A DNA stretch of 64,000 nt from Rheinheimera nanhaiensis E407-8 (GCF_000296695.1 NZ_BAFK01000004.1:171280-235279); one strand, 5' to 3'. Shown: positions 35,770-44,584, counted from the stretch's first letter. Numbers and translations are program-made. The notes: generated from the sequence alone by a model not told the origin.

Positions 35770-35776
35770 CCCTCTG

Positions 35777-35802
35777 AAAAAGGGCCGCAAGGCCCTTTTT
35801 TA
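35777..35802 (+). terminator. Terminator of the S46 peptidase gene
   Basis: AAAAAGGGCC (35777-35786) and GGCCCTTTTT (35791-35800) form a 10-bp stem closed by a GCAA tetraloop, followed by T residues. It starts eight bases after the stop codon. Confidence 0.92.
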
Positions 35803-35810
35803 ATCATATC

Positions 35811-35918
35811 TTCGAGTCGAACCGACTTGTCCACACAGACACGCCGTAAATACGTCCCTGTAGGCTCGATTCGGCCATCCTGGCCTGCAACGGTCTGTTT
35901 AGAACAAGTCGATTCTCA
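35811..35918 (-). repeat. Structured dispersed element, copy 2 (3' of the CBS gene)
   Basis: The reverse complement matches copy 1 at 2482-2582. The core 35831-35868 differs from copy 1 at only two of 38 positions. The end arms on the minus strand are GAATCGACTTGTTC and GGACAAGTCGGTTC (plus 35902-35915 and 35819-35832). They pair at all 14 positions if two T-G wobbles are allowed, although their sequence is unrelated to the copy-1 arms. The small internal hairpin is GGCCA-TCC-TGGCC (35873-35885). It lies just after the CBS gene stop on the same strand. Confidence 0.8.
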
Positions 35919-35937
35919 CTATGTCTGAGTCATATTA

Positions 35938-36369
35938 CTAGTTTGCTTTTTCCAATAACTCTGCCGCCAGCCGGACAAAGTCTGACGAGGTTAAAATGCC
36001 CTTCAGCTTGTTGTTTTCATCTACCACCGGCATACAGCCGTGGCGGTTTTTCACAAAAAAGCCGGCTACCTCTTTTAGTGATTGATCTGGCGTTACCGCA
36101 GCAAAATCGGTTGCCATCATATCGGCTACCAGCTGCTGCTTTTCTTTGCGCTCCAGTGCTGTCGCACCATATTGCGCCATTAAGCCCATCACTTTGGCAA
36201 TCATAATTTTTTGCGTCAGCATACCGACTAGCTCACCATTTTGTTCAATCACCGGTATATGACGCACATTTTTCTGCCGCATTAAATCATGCGCGTCTTT
36301 CAGGCTGGCATCGCGGGTAACACATAAGGGATCGGCGGTCATCAGCTGGGCAACGGTGGTAATGGTCAT
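35938..36369 (-). CDS. Two-CBS-domain protein
   Basis: A 143-residue CBS pair: MTADPLCVTRDASLKDAHDLM with VRHIPVIEQNGELVGMLTQ (about 8-60), then MATDFAAVTPDQSLKEVAGFFV with HGCMPVVDENNKLKGILTSSDFV (about 88-138). CBS pairs sense adenosyl ligands. It is less similar to the other two CBS proteins in the window than they are to each other. Good ribosome site (CAGGAG). It is single, with the structured repeat directly downstream. Confidence 0.85.
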   Translation of the reverse strand: MTITTVAQLMTADPLCVTRDASLKDAHDLMRQKNVRHIPVIEQNGELVGMLTQKIMIAKVMGLMAQYGATALERKEKQQLVADMMATDFAAVTPDQSLKEVAGFFVKNRHGCMPVVDENNKLKGILTSSDFVRLAAELLEKAN

Positions 36370-36443
36370 AAGTGGCTCCTGTAGTACTGCGAGTTTGATG
36401 TACTAGATATAGCGAAAAAGCAGGCAAACTGCAGCGAACTGGA

Positions 36444-37319
36444 TCAAGTTTCTGCTGTTTGTTTTGTCGCGCCCGTGAGCGAACTGCCCAGCGATGCCAC
36501 TATTACCAGCAAAATTGCCAGCCACTGCCACAGCGTTAACAGCTCCGCCAGAATTAAAAAACCCGCTAAAGCCGCGACGGCCGGCTCCATACTCATAAAC
36601 ACGCTGAAGTTTTGTGATGTCATATTGCGAAGCGCCACCATCTCCAGTGAATAAGGTATCGCACTGGATAAAATACCAACTAAAAAGCCCAGCGGCAGTA
36701 CCTCCCAGCTTAGCAGCGCCACACCCTGGGTAATAAAGCCTGTCGGCACCAGTACCGCAGCTGCCACTGTCATACCTAATGCTACGGTAATACCGCCCGA
36801 GCCTTGTGTATTGGTTTTTTTACCAAATAAAATATAACCGGCCCAGCAGGCACCGGCAGCCAGCGCCAGCATGACGCCAACCGGATCTAACGCTTCGGCA
36901 CCGCGCATATCGGGTAGTAGTAGTAAAATACCGGCAATGGCGCAGGCTACCCAGATAAGGTCGCGTTTACGCCGCGATGAAAACAGCGCCACCGCCAAAG
37001 GCCCGGTAAATTCCAGCGCTACGCCAATCCCCAGTGGAATGCGCGCAATGGCCAGATAAAACAGAATATTCATACCGCCCAGACACAGGCCATATACCAC
37101 TATCGCCCGCCAGTCGCGGCCTTGGGGCAGCGCCCGCCAGGGCCTAAATACCAGCCACAGCACCAGCGCCGAAAAACCCAGCCGCAGCGCTGTGGTGCCG
37201 TCTGGGCCTATCAGCGGAAACAACTGCTTTGCGATAGACGCACCGGATTGAATAGTGACCATCGCCAGCAACACGCTACAGATGGCGACAACCAGGCTGC
37301 GGTTAACAGATAAAGACAT
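36444..37319 (-). CDS. rhtA: RhtA-like threonine/homoserine exporter (EamA family)
   Basis: About 291 residues and ten membrane helices. The N-terminal region (VTIQSGASIAKQLFPLIGPDGTTALRLGFSALVLW, then FRPWR) and LYLAIARIPLGIGVALEFTGPLAVAL closely follow E. coli RhtA, an inner-membrane exporter of threonine and homoserine. I start at ATG 37319; the frame stays open a further 19 residues but those are polar and unlike the family. Monocistronic. Confidence 0.82.
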   Translation of the reverse strand: MSLSVNRSLVVAICSVLLAMVTIQSGASIAKQLFPLIGPDGTTALRLGFSALVLWLVFRPWRALPQGRDWRAIVVYGLCLGGMNILFYLAIARIPLGIGVALEFTGPLAVALFSSRRKRDLIWVACAIAGILLLLPDMRGAEALDPVGVMLALAAGACWAGYILFGKKTNTQGSGGITVALGMTVAAAVLVPTGFITQGVALLSWEVLPLGFLVGILSSAIPYSLEMVALRNMTSQNFSVFMSMEPAVAALAGFLILAELLTLWQWLAILLVIVASLGSSLTGATKQTAET

Positions 37320-37625
37320 AAAGCGATCCGAATGGAAATAGCAGAAGCGACAGTCGTATTGTAGATCGCAGACCACGAAAAAATAAGCCGCAACGCACTC
37401 AGTTGCGTCATCTTTGCGTTATTTCAGGGCAAATAGCTATCATCCTTTAAAAGCTGAAACACAAAAAACGCGTAATATTCAGAAAAATATCATTTTACAG
37501 CAAAGATTTAGCCTTAATTTAACCGGCATAGTGACAGGCTGGCGTTACTGGCACAACACCTGCTTAGCAGTAGCTACAGTATTGTGCTCAATGCCCTTTT
37601 CGTCCCCTGACACAGGAGCCTTACT
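37320..37625 (+). other. 306-base intergenic region between divergent rhtA and DUF3422 genes
   Basis: No gene seen. The left 150 bases are AT-rich (CAGAAAAATATCATTTTAC region) and should hold the leftward rhtA promoter. The right part contains a sigma-54-like site, and a ribosome site (CAGGAG) just before the DUF3422 start. Confidence 0.6.
37548..37564 (+). promoter_or_regulatory. Candidate sigma-54 promoter
   Basis: CTGGCACAACACCTGCT matches the RpoN consensus YTGGCACGRNNNTTGCW at all but two positions and keeps the required GG and GC elements ten bases apart. It points to the DUF3422 gene, giving a leader of about 50 bases. No enhancer-binding site was identified. Confidence 0.4.
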
Positions 37626-38966
37626 ATGAGTGGCTTACAACACCGCAGCCATCCACTGCGCGATATCCTGGATAAAGAGCTGCAGCAACGTACCTTTCCT
37701 GCGCTGACAGCCCCATGCCGGCTGTGCCAGTTTATGCTCACCGTGACACCGGCCTCGCGCAGCAGCGAGCTGAGTTTTATGCAGCAATTAGCCAGCGCAC
37801 AGGGCAGCCATTTTAGTGAAACCGCACAGGATGTTAACCTGCCGCTGTTTGGCGGCACCCTGCGCTTTGAAAAACACGGCGAGTTTTCCAGTTACATTTT
37901 TATCCAGCCGGCACATGACAAACAATTGTTTGACGACCCACTGGATTTCTTACCCGCCAAAGACTGGCTTGGCCAGATTCCCGGCCAGATCTTCCGCGTG
38001 GTACAACTGAGCATTATCACACCGGCGCAGCTGACTAAGCTGGGCAATATTGACCGGCTGTTTAACCAGGATAACTGCATTAGCAGCCGTCTGGCGGGTC
38101 AGCAGGCGCGTATCTGGACCGACTTTCAAAAGCATGCTGAGGGTGCTGGCCGCATGTTGTTGCTGGATCAAGGCTTAACCCCGGCCGCGTTAGGCCGCCT
38201 GGTGCAGCAACTATTTGACCTTGGTAACTACCGCAAATTGTCGCTGTTGGGCTGGCCGGTAGCACGTCAGGCGCTGGCCAAATTGAATCTGCTGGAGCAG
38301 CAGTTATCCGATATTACTCAGCGCATTGAACATAAAAACAATGCTGACGAGCGCCTGCTAAATGAGATCACCACCATGGCGGCGCAAACTGAACATTTAA
38401 TTGCCGATAACAGCTCACGCTTACAAGCCACCGCCGCTTATTATCAGCTGACGCTGGACAGGCTAAAAAGCCTGAACGAAACCCCTATCGACGGTATGTT
38501 ATCGCTGCAGGATTTTACCGAGCGGCGCTTAACGCCGGCGTTTCGCACCAGTGAGTCAGTGGTGTTTCGGCAAAATGCGCTGTCGGGCCGCTTAGGCCGT
38601 TCCACCGAGCTGTTACGTACCCGCATTAACTTAACCTTAGAACAACAAAACCAACAGCTACTGGCATCAATGGATAAAAGGGCCAAACTGCAACTGCATA
38701 TGCAACAAATGGTTGAAGGCTTATCGCTGGTTGCCATCAGTTACTACGCACTGCAACTGACCGATAAAGCCCTTAACGCGCTAAGTTTCTGGTTCGCCAC
38801 TTTTGATTTGGCACTGTGGCAAAGCCTGAGTGTGCCTGCGGTACTGCTCAGTGTCGGGCTGTTGTTTGTTTGGCTTAACCGCCAACTGCATCGCGCAATA
38901 CCGGAGCAAGCTATGTCAGATGCGGCAAAAGATCAGCAAGCGGCAAATCGTGAGAAAATGCACTGA
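37626..38966 (+). CDS. DUF3422 family membrane protein
   Basis: A 446-residue protein of the DUF3422 family. It begins HPLRDILDKELQQRTFPAL, has TLRFEKHGEFSSYIFI and PAKDWLGQIPGQIFRVVQL, and a long helical middle (about 225-350, EQQLSDITQRIEHKNNADERLLNEITTMAAQTEHL) ending in QNALSGRLGRSTELLRTRINLTLEQQNQQLL. Two C-terminal membrane helices (about 365-385 and 395-420) place a large soluble domain in the cytoplasm. This resembles CorA-like topology by eye, but no GMN motif is present. Function unknown. Confidence 0.8.
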   Translation: MSGLQHRSHPLRDILDKELQQRTFPALTAPCRLCQFMLTVTPASRSSELSFMQQLASAQGSHFSETAQDVNLPLFGGTLRFEKHGEFSSYIFIQPAHDKQLFDDPLDFLPAKDWLGQIPGQIFRVVQLSIITPAQLTKLGNIDRLFNQDNCISSRLAGQQARIWTDFQKHAEGAGRMLLLDQGLTPAALGRLVQQLFDLGNYRKLSLLGWPVARQALAKLNLLEQQLSDITQRIEHKNNADERLLNEITTMAAQTEHLIADNSSRLQATAAYYQLTLDRLKSLNETPIDGMLSLQDFTERRLTPAFRTSESVVFRQNALSGRLGRSTELLRTRINLTLEQQNQQLLASMDKRAKLQLHMQQMVEGLSLVAISYYALQLTDKALNALSFWFATFDLALWQSLSVPAVLLSVGLLFVWLNRQLHRAIPEQAMSDAAKDQQAANREKMH

Positions 38967-39047
38967 ACGCTTGAGAATTAACCAGACTAGTGCTTTACTT
39001 GCGATCCGCTGTTTTTTAAGTGGCGGGTGTTGTTCAGGAGAACCGGG

Positions 39048-39737
39048 ATGTTACGTGTCGCTGTGTTATTAAGTTGCTTCAGTGTTGCCTGTCTGGCCAA
39101 TTCGCCTGTGGCTGATACTGAAAAAACACAGCGAAAATTAAGCCCGGGGCAGTCGCTGACCGACAAAAGCCCCACTATCAAAGCACGGCCGGCACAAATT
39201 GCGGTGTATAAGTCAGTAAAACAGGATGGTACAGCGCTGTTTTCTGATCGGCAACCGTTAAACCGGCCCTATCAGGTAATGCGATTTGACTGTTTTGCCT
39301 GCGATCCGGTATCAACGGTGAACTGGCACACGGTGCCACTGTACACCAAGCCCTATAACCGCATTATTGCCAAAGCCGCTGATGAGCATCAGCTGGATCC
39401 GGCGCTTATCCGCGCCGTTATTCATGCAGAATCCTCGTTCCGGCCACAGGTAGTGTCGAAAAAAGGTGCTGTGGGGTTAATGCAGCTGATGCCACAAACA
39501 GCAAGCTATTTAGGTGTAGCCGACCCCAGCCACCCAGAGCAGAATATTATTGCCGGCAGCCGTTATCTGGCCAGTTTATTAAAACAACATAACAGCGATT
39601 TGCAGCTGGCACTGGCGGCCTATAATGCAGGCGCCAGTAATGTGAAGAAGTACAACGGTGTGCCCCCTTTTGCCGAAACCCAGGCCTATGTTGAGCGGGT
39701 GGCCATATTACACCGGCGTTACCAGCAAGCCGGTTAG
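39048..39737 (+). CDS. Lytic transglycosylase with SLT domain
   Basis: About 229 residues, exported. ATG 39048 follows AGGAG and opens a signal peptide (MLRVAVLLSCFSVACLANS). The N-terminal part has a DUF4124-like stretch (VAVYKSVKQDGTALFSDRQP-like). The SLT domain (about 100-215) has the catalytic Glu in IRAVIHAESSFRPQ, and KKGAVGLMQLMPQTA, AGSRYLASLL and ALAAYNAGASNV. It should cleave the glycan backbone of peptidoglycan with formation of anhydro-muramyl ends. Its last four bases overlap the CBS gene on the other strand. Confidence 0.88.
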   Translation: MLRVAVLLSCFSVACLANSPVADTEKTQRKLSPGQSLTDKSPTIKARPAQIAVYKSVKQDGTALFSDRQPLNRPYQVMRFDCFACDPVSTVNWHTVPLYTKPYNRIIAKAADEHQLDPALIRAVIHAESSFRPQVVSKKGAVGLMQLMPQTASYLGVADPSHPEQNIIAGSRYLASLLKQHNSDLQLALAAYNAGASNVKKYNGVPPFAETQAYVERVAILHRRYQQAG

Positions 39738-40171
39738 CCGGGTGTATTAGCGGGCGCAGGCTTAGTTAGCGCTGCCCGCAAAATATCTTTCCAGGATACA
39801 ATACCCAGCAGATGTTTTTGCTCATCCACTACCGGCAAACAACTGATGTTATGTTGCAGCAACAGCGCAGCCGCTTGCTTTACTGTGGTCTGCTCGGTAA
39901 TGGTAATGACCGGCGACACCATGACCTGAAGCACCTTGCGCGAGCGGATAAATAAGCCGACAGCCGGATCGGTGGCAGCGTCCATCACCGGGCTTAACTC
40001 ACGAAAATAATCTTTTACTGACACTATACCCACCAGGCGGTTACTGGCATCGGTAACCGGCACATGCTGAAAGCGTGCTTTAGCAAATACATCGCGCAGC
40101 GAGGCCAGGCTGGCATCAGCCGTCGTTGTGACCAACTTATTACGATGCGTCATAATATGGCTGATACTCAT
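39734..40171 (-). CDS. Two-CBS-domain protein in the pilT-pilU operon
   Basis: A 145-residue CBS pair: MTHRNKLVTTTADASLASLRDVF with FQHVPVTDASNRLVGIVSVKD, then VMVSPVITITEQTTVKQAAALLL with ISCLPVVDEQKHLLGIVSWKDIL. ATG 40171 follows GAGGTG; a GTG two codons upstream is less likely. It starts 20 bases after the pilU stop on the same strand, so it is probably co-transcribed with pilT-pilU and may sense adenylate charge for pilus retraction or another process. It is paralogous to the CBS protein at 2593-3024. Confidence 0.85.
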   Translation of the reverse strand: MSISHIMTHRNKLVTTTADASLASLRDVFAKARFQHVPVTDASNRLVGIVSVKDYFRELSPVMDAATDPAVGLFIRSRKVLQVMVSPVITITEQTTVKQAAALLLQHNISCLPVVDEQKHLLGIVSWKDILRAALTKPAPANTPG

Positions 40172-40191
40172 ACCCACCTCGCGGCAACAGG

Positions 40192-41316
40192 TTAATTATC
40201 GTCTTTTTCAAACCCTTCAATGGTAACGCCCGAAAGGAAACCTGCCCCTTTGGTGTCGCCACTGCGCAGTTTGATCATCAGACGTAAATCGTTTGGCGAG
40301 TCGGCATGATGCAGCGCATCAGCGTAACTGATGCGACCGGCCTGATACAGATCGTATAGCGCCTGGTCAAAGGTTTGCATGCCCAGCTCACGCGACTTGG
40401 TCATCACCGCTTTAATTTCACCCATCTCGCCACGGGCAATTAAATCGGCAATCAACGGCGAGTTCAGCAGTACCTCAATGGCAGCAACCCGGCCTAAGCC
40501 ATCGGCCGTGGGCACCAGTTGCTGTGCTACGATACCGCGCAGGTTTAACGATAAATCGAATAACAGCTTTTGGTGCATCTCTTTGGGCACCAGGTGCATA
40601 ATGCGGTCTATCGCCTGGTTGGCGTTGTTAGCGTGCAAGGTAGCGATACACAAATGGCCGGTTTCAGCAAACGACAGCGCATATTCCATCGTGTCCTGGC
40701 TGCGGATCTCACCAATCAGTATTACATCCGGTGCCTGACGCAACGAGCTTTTCAGTGCCGCCTCAAAGGATTCCGTATCTATACCCACTTCGCGCTGGGT
40801 AATTAAACTTTTATGGTGCTCGTGCACAAATTCAATGGGGTCTTCAATGGTAAGAATATGGCCTTTGGCATTGCGGTTACGATAGCCCAGCAGCGCCGCC
40901 AGTGAGGTTGATTTACCGGTGCCGGTTCCCCCGACAAACAGCACCAGGCCTCGCTTGGACATGATCACTTCTTTCATGATCGGTGGCAGGCCCAGCTCAT
41001 CCACGTTTGGAATTTTGGTAACAATACGGCGAACCACCATACCGGCACAATCGCGCTGCCAGAAGGCTGATACACGGAAACGGCCGCTGTCGTTGGCGAT
41101 GGCAAAGTTACACTCTTTGCTGGTCATAAACTCTTGCTGCTGTTTATCATTCATCGCCGATAGCACCAGCTTCAGCGAGGTGGCATCGGTCAGCGGCGTT
41201 TCGTCAATTGGCAGCAACTCCCCGTTAATTTTTGCCGCCACCGGCATGCCGGCGGTGACAAACATATCGGAGGCCTTTTGTGCCACCATTTTTTCCAGAA
41301 AGTCTTCTAGTTGCAT
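40192..41316 (-). CDS. pilU: Type IV pilus retraction ATPase accessory PilU
   Basis: A 374-residue hexameric secretion-type ATPase, paralogue of PilT and cooperating with it in pilus retraction. Walker A GGTGTGKST, HILTIEDPIEFVHEHHKSLITQREVGIDTESFEAALKSS, DVILIGEIRSQDTMEYAL and HLCIATLHANNANQ are all present. The N-terminus SDMFVTAGMPVAAKINGELLPID and the longer C-terminal tail identify PilU rather than PilT. It starts six bases after the pilT stop. Confidence 0.92.
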   Translation of the reverse strand: MQLEDFLEKMVAQKASDMFVTAGMPVAAKINGELLPIDETPLTDATSLKLVLSAMNDKQQQEFMTSKECNFAIANDSGRFRVSAFWQRDCAGMVVRRIVTKIPNVDELGLPPIMKEVIMSKRGLVLFVGGTGTGKSTSLAALLGYRNRNAKGHILTIEDPIEFVHEHHKSLITQREVGIDTESFEAALKSSLRQAPDVILIGEIRSQDTMEYALSFAETGHLCIATLHANNANQAIDRIMHLVPKEMHQKLLFDLSLNLRGIVAQQLVPTADGLGRVAAIEVLLNSPLIADLIARGEMGEIKAVMTKSRELGMQTFDQALYDLYQAGRISYADALHHADSPNDLRLMIKLRSGDTKGAGFLSGVTIEGFEKDDN

Positions 41317-41322
41317 AGTGGT

Positions 41323-42375
41323 TTAGATCCTACCCATGGCGCCAAAGGTATTCTTATCCTGCGCTTTGGCGGCCGCATCTTTTTGCGTGACCAAACCGCG
41401 GTTTACCAGATTGACCAGACACTGATCCATGGTTTGCATGCCATGGGCGGCACCGGTTTGGATAACCGAATACATTTGGGCAATTTTATCTTCACGAATA
41501 AGGTTACGAATGGCTGGCAAACCCACCATGATCTCGTGCGCGGCAATACGGCCGCCGCCCACTTTTTTCAGCAGCGTTTGCGAGATAACCGCCCGTAACG
41601 ACTCTGACAACATTGAGCGCACCATGTCTTTTTCTTCACCCGGGAACACGTCGATAATACGGTCGATAGTTTTAGGCGCCGAGGTGGTGTGCAGGGTGCC
41701 AAACACTAAATGGCCGGTTTCCGCAGCGGTCATCGCCAGCCGAATAGTTTCTAAATCCCGCAATTCACCCACCAGGATCACGTCCGGGTCTTCCCGCAGG
41801 GCGGAGCGCAACGCATTGCTAAAACTGTGCGTATCACGGTGCACTTCACGCTGGTTAATTAAGCTGGACTTATTGGTGTGGACAAATTCTATCGGATCCT
41901 CAATGGTGAGGATGTGGTCATGACGCATGGTGTTAATGTAATCAATCATCGCCGCCAGCGTGGTAGACTTACCCGAACCGGTCGGGCCTGTTACCAGCAC
42001 TAAACCGCGTGGGTTTTCGGCGATGGTTTTAAAAATATCCGGCGCGCCTAAATCGTCCAGCGTTAATACTTCACTGGGGATGGTACGAAAAACCGCCGCC
42101 GCGCCGCGGTTTTGCACAAAGGCGTTAACACGAAAGCGGGCTAAATTAGGCACTTCAAAGGAAAAGTCTGACTCCAGGTTTTCTTCGTATTCTTTCCGCT
42201 GTTTGTCGGTCATAATTTCGTACACTAAGGCGTGCACTTCTTTATGCGACAGCGGCGGAATGTTTAACTTGCGCACATCACCGTCTACCCGGATCAGCGG
42301 CGGTACGCCGGCAGATAAGTGTAAATCCGATGCTTTATGCTGCACACTAAAGGCCAATAATTCGGTAATATCCAT
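41323..42375 (-). CDS. pilT: Type IV pilus retraction ATPase PilT
   Basis: A 350-residue motor that depolymerises type IV pili for twitching motility. It opens MDITELLAFSVQHKASDLHLSAGVPP, has Walker A GPTGSGKST, the Asp box HILTIEDPIEFVHTNKSSLINQREVHRDT, Walker B region DVILVGELRDLETIRLAMTAAETGH, the His box GTLHTTSA, and the AIRNLIRE retraction motif. First gene of pilT-pilU-CBS; divergent from yggS with about 30 bases between starts. Confidence 0.95.
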   Translation of the reverse strand: MDITELLAFSVQHKASDLHLSAGVPPLIRVDGDVRKLNIPPLSHKEVHALVYEIMTDKQRKEYEENLESDFSFEVPNLARFRVNAFVQNRGAAAVFRTIPSEVLTLDDLGAPDIFKTIAENPRGLVLVTGPTGSGKSTTLAAMIDYINTMRHDHILTIEDPIEFVHTNKSSLINQREVHRDTHSFSNALRSALREDPDVILVGELRDLETIRLAMTAAETGHLVFGTLHTTSAPKTIDRIIDVFPGEEKDMVRSMLSESLRAVISQTLLKKVGGGRIAAHEIMVGLPAIRNLIREDKIAQMYSVIQTGAAHGMQTMDQCLVNLVNRGLVTQKDAAAKAQDKNTFGAMGRI

Positions 42376-42405
42376 GACAATTTATACTCCACTTTGCCAA
42401 TTGAT

Positions 42406-43077
42406 ATGAATAACATAGCAGAACAACTTAGCCTCGCCTATCAGAACCTGAATGAAAAATGCCAAGGCCTGGGCCTGACGCAGCCGGTCGCGCTGATTGC
42501 AGTGAGCAAAACCAAGCCAGCCGCTCAGGTCTTAGCCGCTTATCAGGCCGGCCAGCGCCAGTTTGGCGAAAATTACCCGCAAGAGTTGGCCGATAAAGCC
42601 ACCGAGCTGGCCGACTGCCGGGACCTTCACTGGCATTTTATTGGCCCGCTACAATCGAATAAAACCAAGCTGGTCGCCCAACACGCCAGCTGGGTACACA
42701 GCATTGACCGGCTGAAAATCGCCCAGCGGTTAAATGATCAGCGCCCGGCCAGCCTTGGCAGATTAAAGGTGCTGCTGCAAATTAATATCAGCGCCGAGCT
42801 TACTAAAGGCGGCATTGCCGCGAAAGAGATGCTGGCGCTGGCCGCACAGGTCAACAACCTGCCAATGCTGCAATTAAAAGGTTTAATGGCAATACCGGCG
42901 CCGGGCGAAAGTGAGCAGGCTTTTGCTGCCATGCAGCAGCTGTCAGCTCAGCTACAACAGCACTACCCCGATGCCACTGAATTATCGATGGGCATGTCAG
43001 ACGATTGGCCTTTGGCTCTGACTTATGGCGCAACTATGATACGATTAGGCACCGCTATTTTTGGCGCCCGACAGTAA
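42406..43077 (+). CDS. yggS: YggS family PLP-binding homeostasis protein
   Basis: About 223 residues; a PLP-bound TIM-barrel protein that maintains vitamin B6 balance and affects amino-acid metabolism. The PLP lysine is in LIAVSKTKPAAQVLAAY, with GENYPQEL, WHFIGPLQSNK, LKGLMAIPAP and LSMGMSDDWPLAL. ATG 42406 is preferred; a TTG four codons earlier is in frame. The neighbourhood pilT / yggS-proC-yggT matches E. coli and Pseudomonas. Confidence 0.93.
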   Translation: MNNIAEQLSLAYQNLNEKCQGLGLTQPVALIAVSKTKPAAQVLAAYQAGQRQFGENYPQELADKATELADCRDLHWHFIGPLQSNKTKLVAQHASWVHSIDRLKIAQRLNDQRPASLGRLKVLLQINISAELTKGGIAAKEMLALAAQVNNLPMLQLKGLMAIPAPGESEQAFAAMQQLSAQLQQHYPDATELSMGMSDDWPLALTYGATMIRLGTAIFGARQ

Positions 43078-43098
43078 CAGCAAGCAAATGGGGAAAAA

Positions 43099-43923
43099 GT
43101 GAAACAGATGAATGACAATATGGTTGCGTTTATAGGTGCCGGTAATATGGCCCGCTGTGTGATTGCCGCTATGGTCAAGGCCGGTTACCCGGCTGATAAC
43201 ATTATTGCCGCCAATCGCAGTCAGCCCAAATTAACAGCCCTGGCAGCCGATTTTGCCATTCATACCACATTGGACAATATTGAAGCGGTAACAAAAGCCG
43301 ATGTGATTGTGCTGGCGGTAAAACCGCAAATGATGCAAGACGTCTGCACCGCCCTTATCAACGCCGCGCCGGAAATTAGCGAAAAACTGTTTGTCACCCT
43401 GGCGGCCGGCATTACCGTGGCACGTTATCAACAGTGGCTGGGCCAGATACGGTTAGTGCGGGCCATGCCCAATACGCCGTCGCTGGTTGGCCTTGGTGTC
43501 ACGGGTTTGTTTCCAAGCGGCTGCTCTAATTATGAAAAAGCCTTTGTTGATCATATGTTCAGCGGCACCGGCATGAACGTCTGGCTGCAGGACGAAGCGC
43601 AAATTGACCACATTATTGCGGTAAGCGGCAGCTCACCGGCCTACTTCTTTTTCTTTATGCAGGCCATGCAGCACGTGGCCGAGCAGCTGGGTTTTGATGC
43701 CGCCCAGGCCAAACAGATGGTGGCGCAAACGGCACTTGGCGCCGCCACTATGGCGCTTAACAGCGAGCATAGCTTTGCCGAGCTGCGCGCCCAGGTAACC
43801 TCTAAAGGTGGCACTACGCACGAAGCAGTAACCACTTTTGCCAATCAGGGCCTTGAAAAAATGGTTTCTGATGCCATGTATGCCGCGATAAAGCGGGCGC
43901 AGGAAATGGCGCAAACCTTATAA
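43099..43923 (+). CDS. proC: Pyrroline-5-carboxylate reductase ProC
   Basis: A 274-residue NADPH-dependent enzyme making proline from pyrroline-5-carboxylate. The Rossmann motif AFIGAGNMARCVI is at the N-terminus, with VLAVKPQMM, RAMPNTPSLVGLGVTGLF, and the substrate region SGSSPAYFFFFMQAM and TSKGGTTHEAVTTF. The GTG at 43099 follows GGGGA with good spacing; ATG 43108 is also possible. It lies 21 bases after yggS. Confidence 0.94.
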   Translation: MKQMNDNMVAFIGAGNMARCVIAAMVKAGYPADNIIAANRSQPKLTALAADFAIHTTLDNIEAVTKADVIVLAVKPQMMQDVCTALINAAPEISEKLFVTLAAGITVARYQQWLGQIRLVRAMPNTPSLVGLGVTGLFPSGCSNYEKAFVDHMFSGTGMNVWLQDEAQIDHIIAVSGSSPAYFFFFMQAMQHVAEQLGFDAAQAKQMVAQTALGAATMALNSEHSFAELRAQVTSKGGTTHEAVTTFANQGLEKMVSDAMYAAIKRAQEMAQTL

Positions 43924-43942
43924 TTTTTAGCCGGGAGAGCCT

Positions 43943-44482
43943 ATGCAAGCTGTGCTGTTTCTGATTGATACCGCCTTTAGTTTGTACCTGATGGTCGTAA
44001 TACTGCGCTTATGGCTGCAGTTAGTGCGAGCCGATTTTTACAACCCGTTCAGTCAGTTTGTGGTAAAAGCCACTAACCCTCTGGTATTGCCGCTGCGCCG
44101 GGCTATTCCCAGCATTGGCAGTTTAGACACTGCCACGCTGCTGTTGGCTTATGGCATCATGCTGGCCAAGCTTGTTGTGCTGCAGCTGTTGCAAAGCGGC
44201 CAGGTGCAGTGGGTGCCCAGCCTGATTTTCTCGGTTATTTTTCTGCTAAAAGAAATCTTTACCCTGCTGTTCTGGATTCTGGTGATCCGCGCTTTACTCA
44301 GCTGGTTTAGCCAGGGCAGAAGCCCGGTAGAATACGTGATGCATCAGCTGACCGAACCCGTGCTACGGCCGGTGCGGCGTATATTGCCACCAATGGGCGG
44401 GCTGGATTTATCAGTACTGGTAGTACTGGTTGGCCTGCAGTTTTTGAATATTTTATTTAGCAGCTGGTTTCCGGGGCTTTAA
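43943..44482 (+). CDS. yggT: YggT family membrane protein
   Basis: A 179-residue protein with four membrane helices in two YGGT repeats: LRLWLQLVRADFYNPFSQFVVKATNPLVLPLRRAIP and IRALLSWFSQGRSPVEYVMHQLTEPVLRPVRRILPPMGGLDLS. Bacterial YggT proteins are linked to osmotic and cation tolerance and, in plastids, to division or cofactor assembly; the exact role is unknown. It belongs to the yggS-proC cluster. Confidence 0.9.
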   Translation: MQAVLFLIDTAFSLYLMVVILRLWLQLVRADFYNPFSQFVVKATNPLVLPLRRAIPSIGSLDTATLLLAYGIMLAKLVVLQLLQSGQVQWVPSLIFSVIFLLKEIFTLLFWILVIRALLSWFSQGRSPVEYVMHQLTEPVLRPVRRILPPMGGLDLSVLVVLVGLQFLNILFSSWFPGL

Positions 44483-44584
44483 GTAGCACAAATCCTGCTG
44501 AACAGCGGCTAAAACACTATACTTAAGCCGTCTTAGTTAGAAAGCGCGTAACAGGCGCTTCTATTACATCTTGTGAGGTGAATT

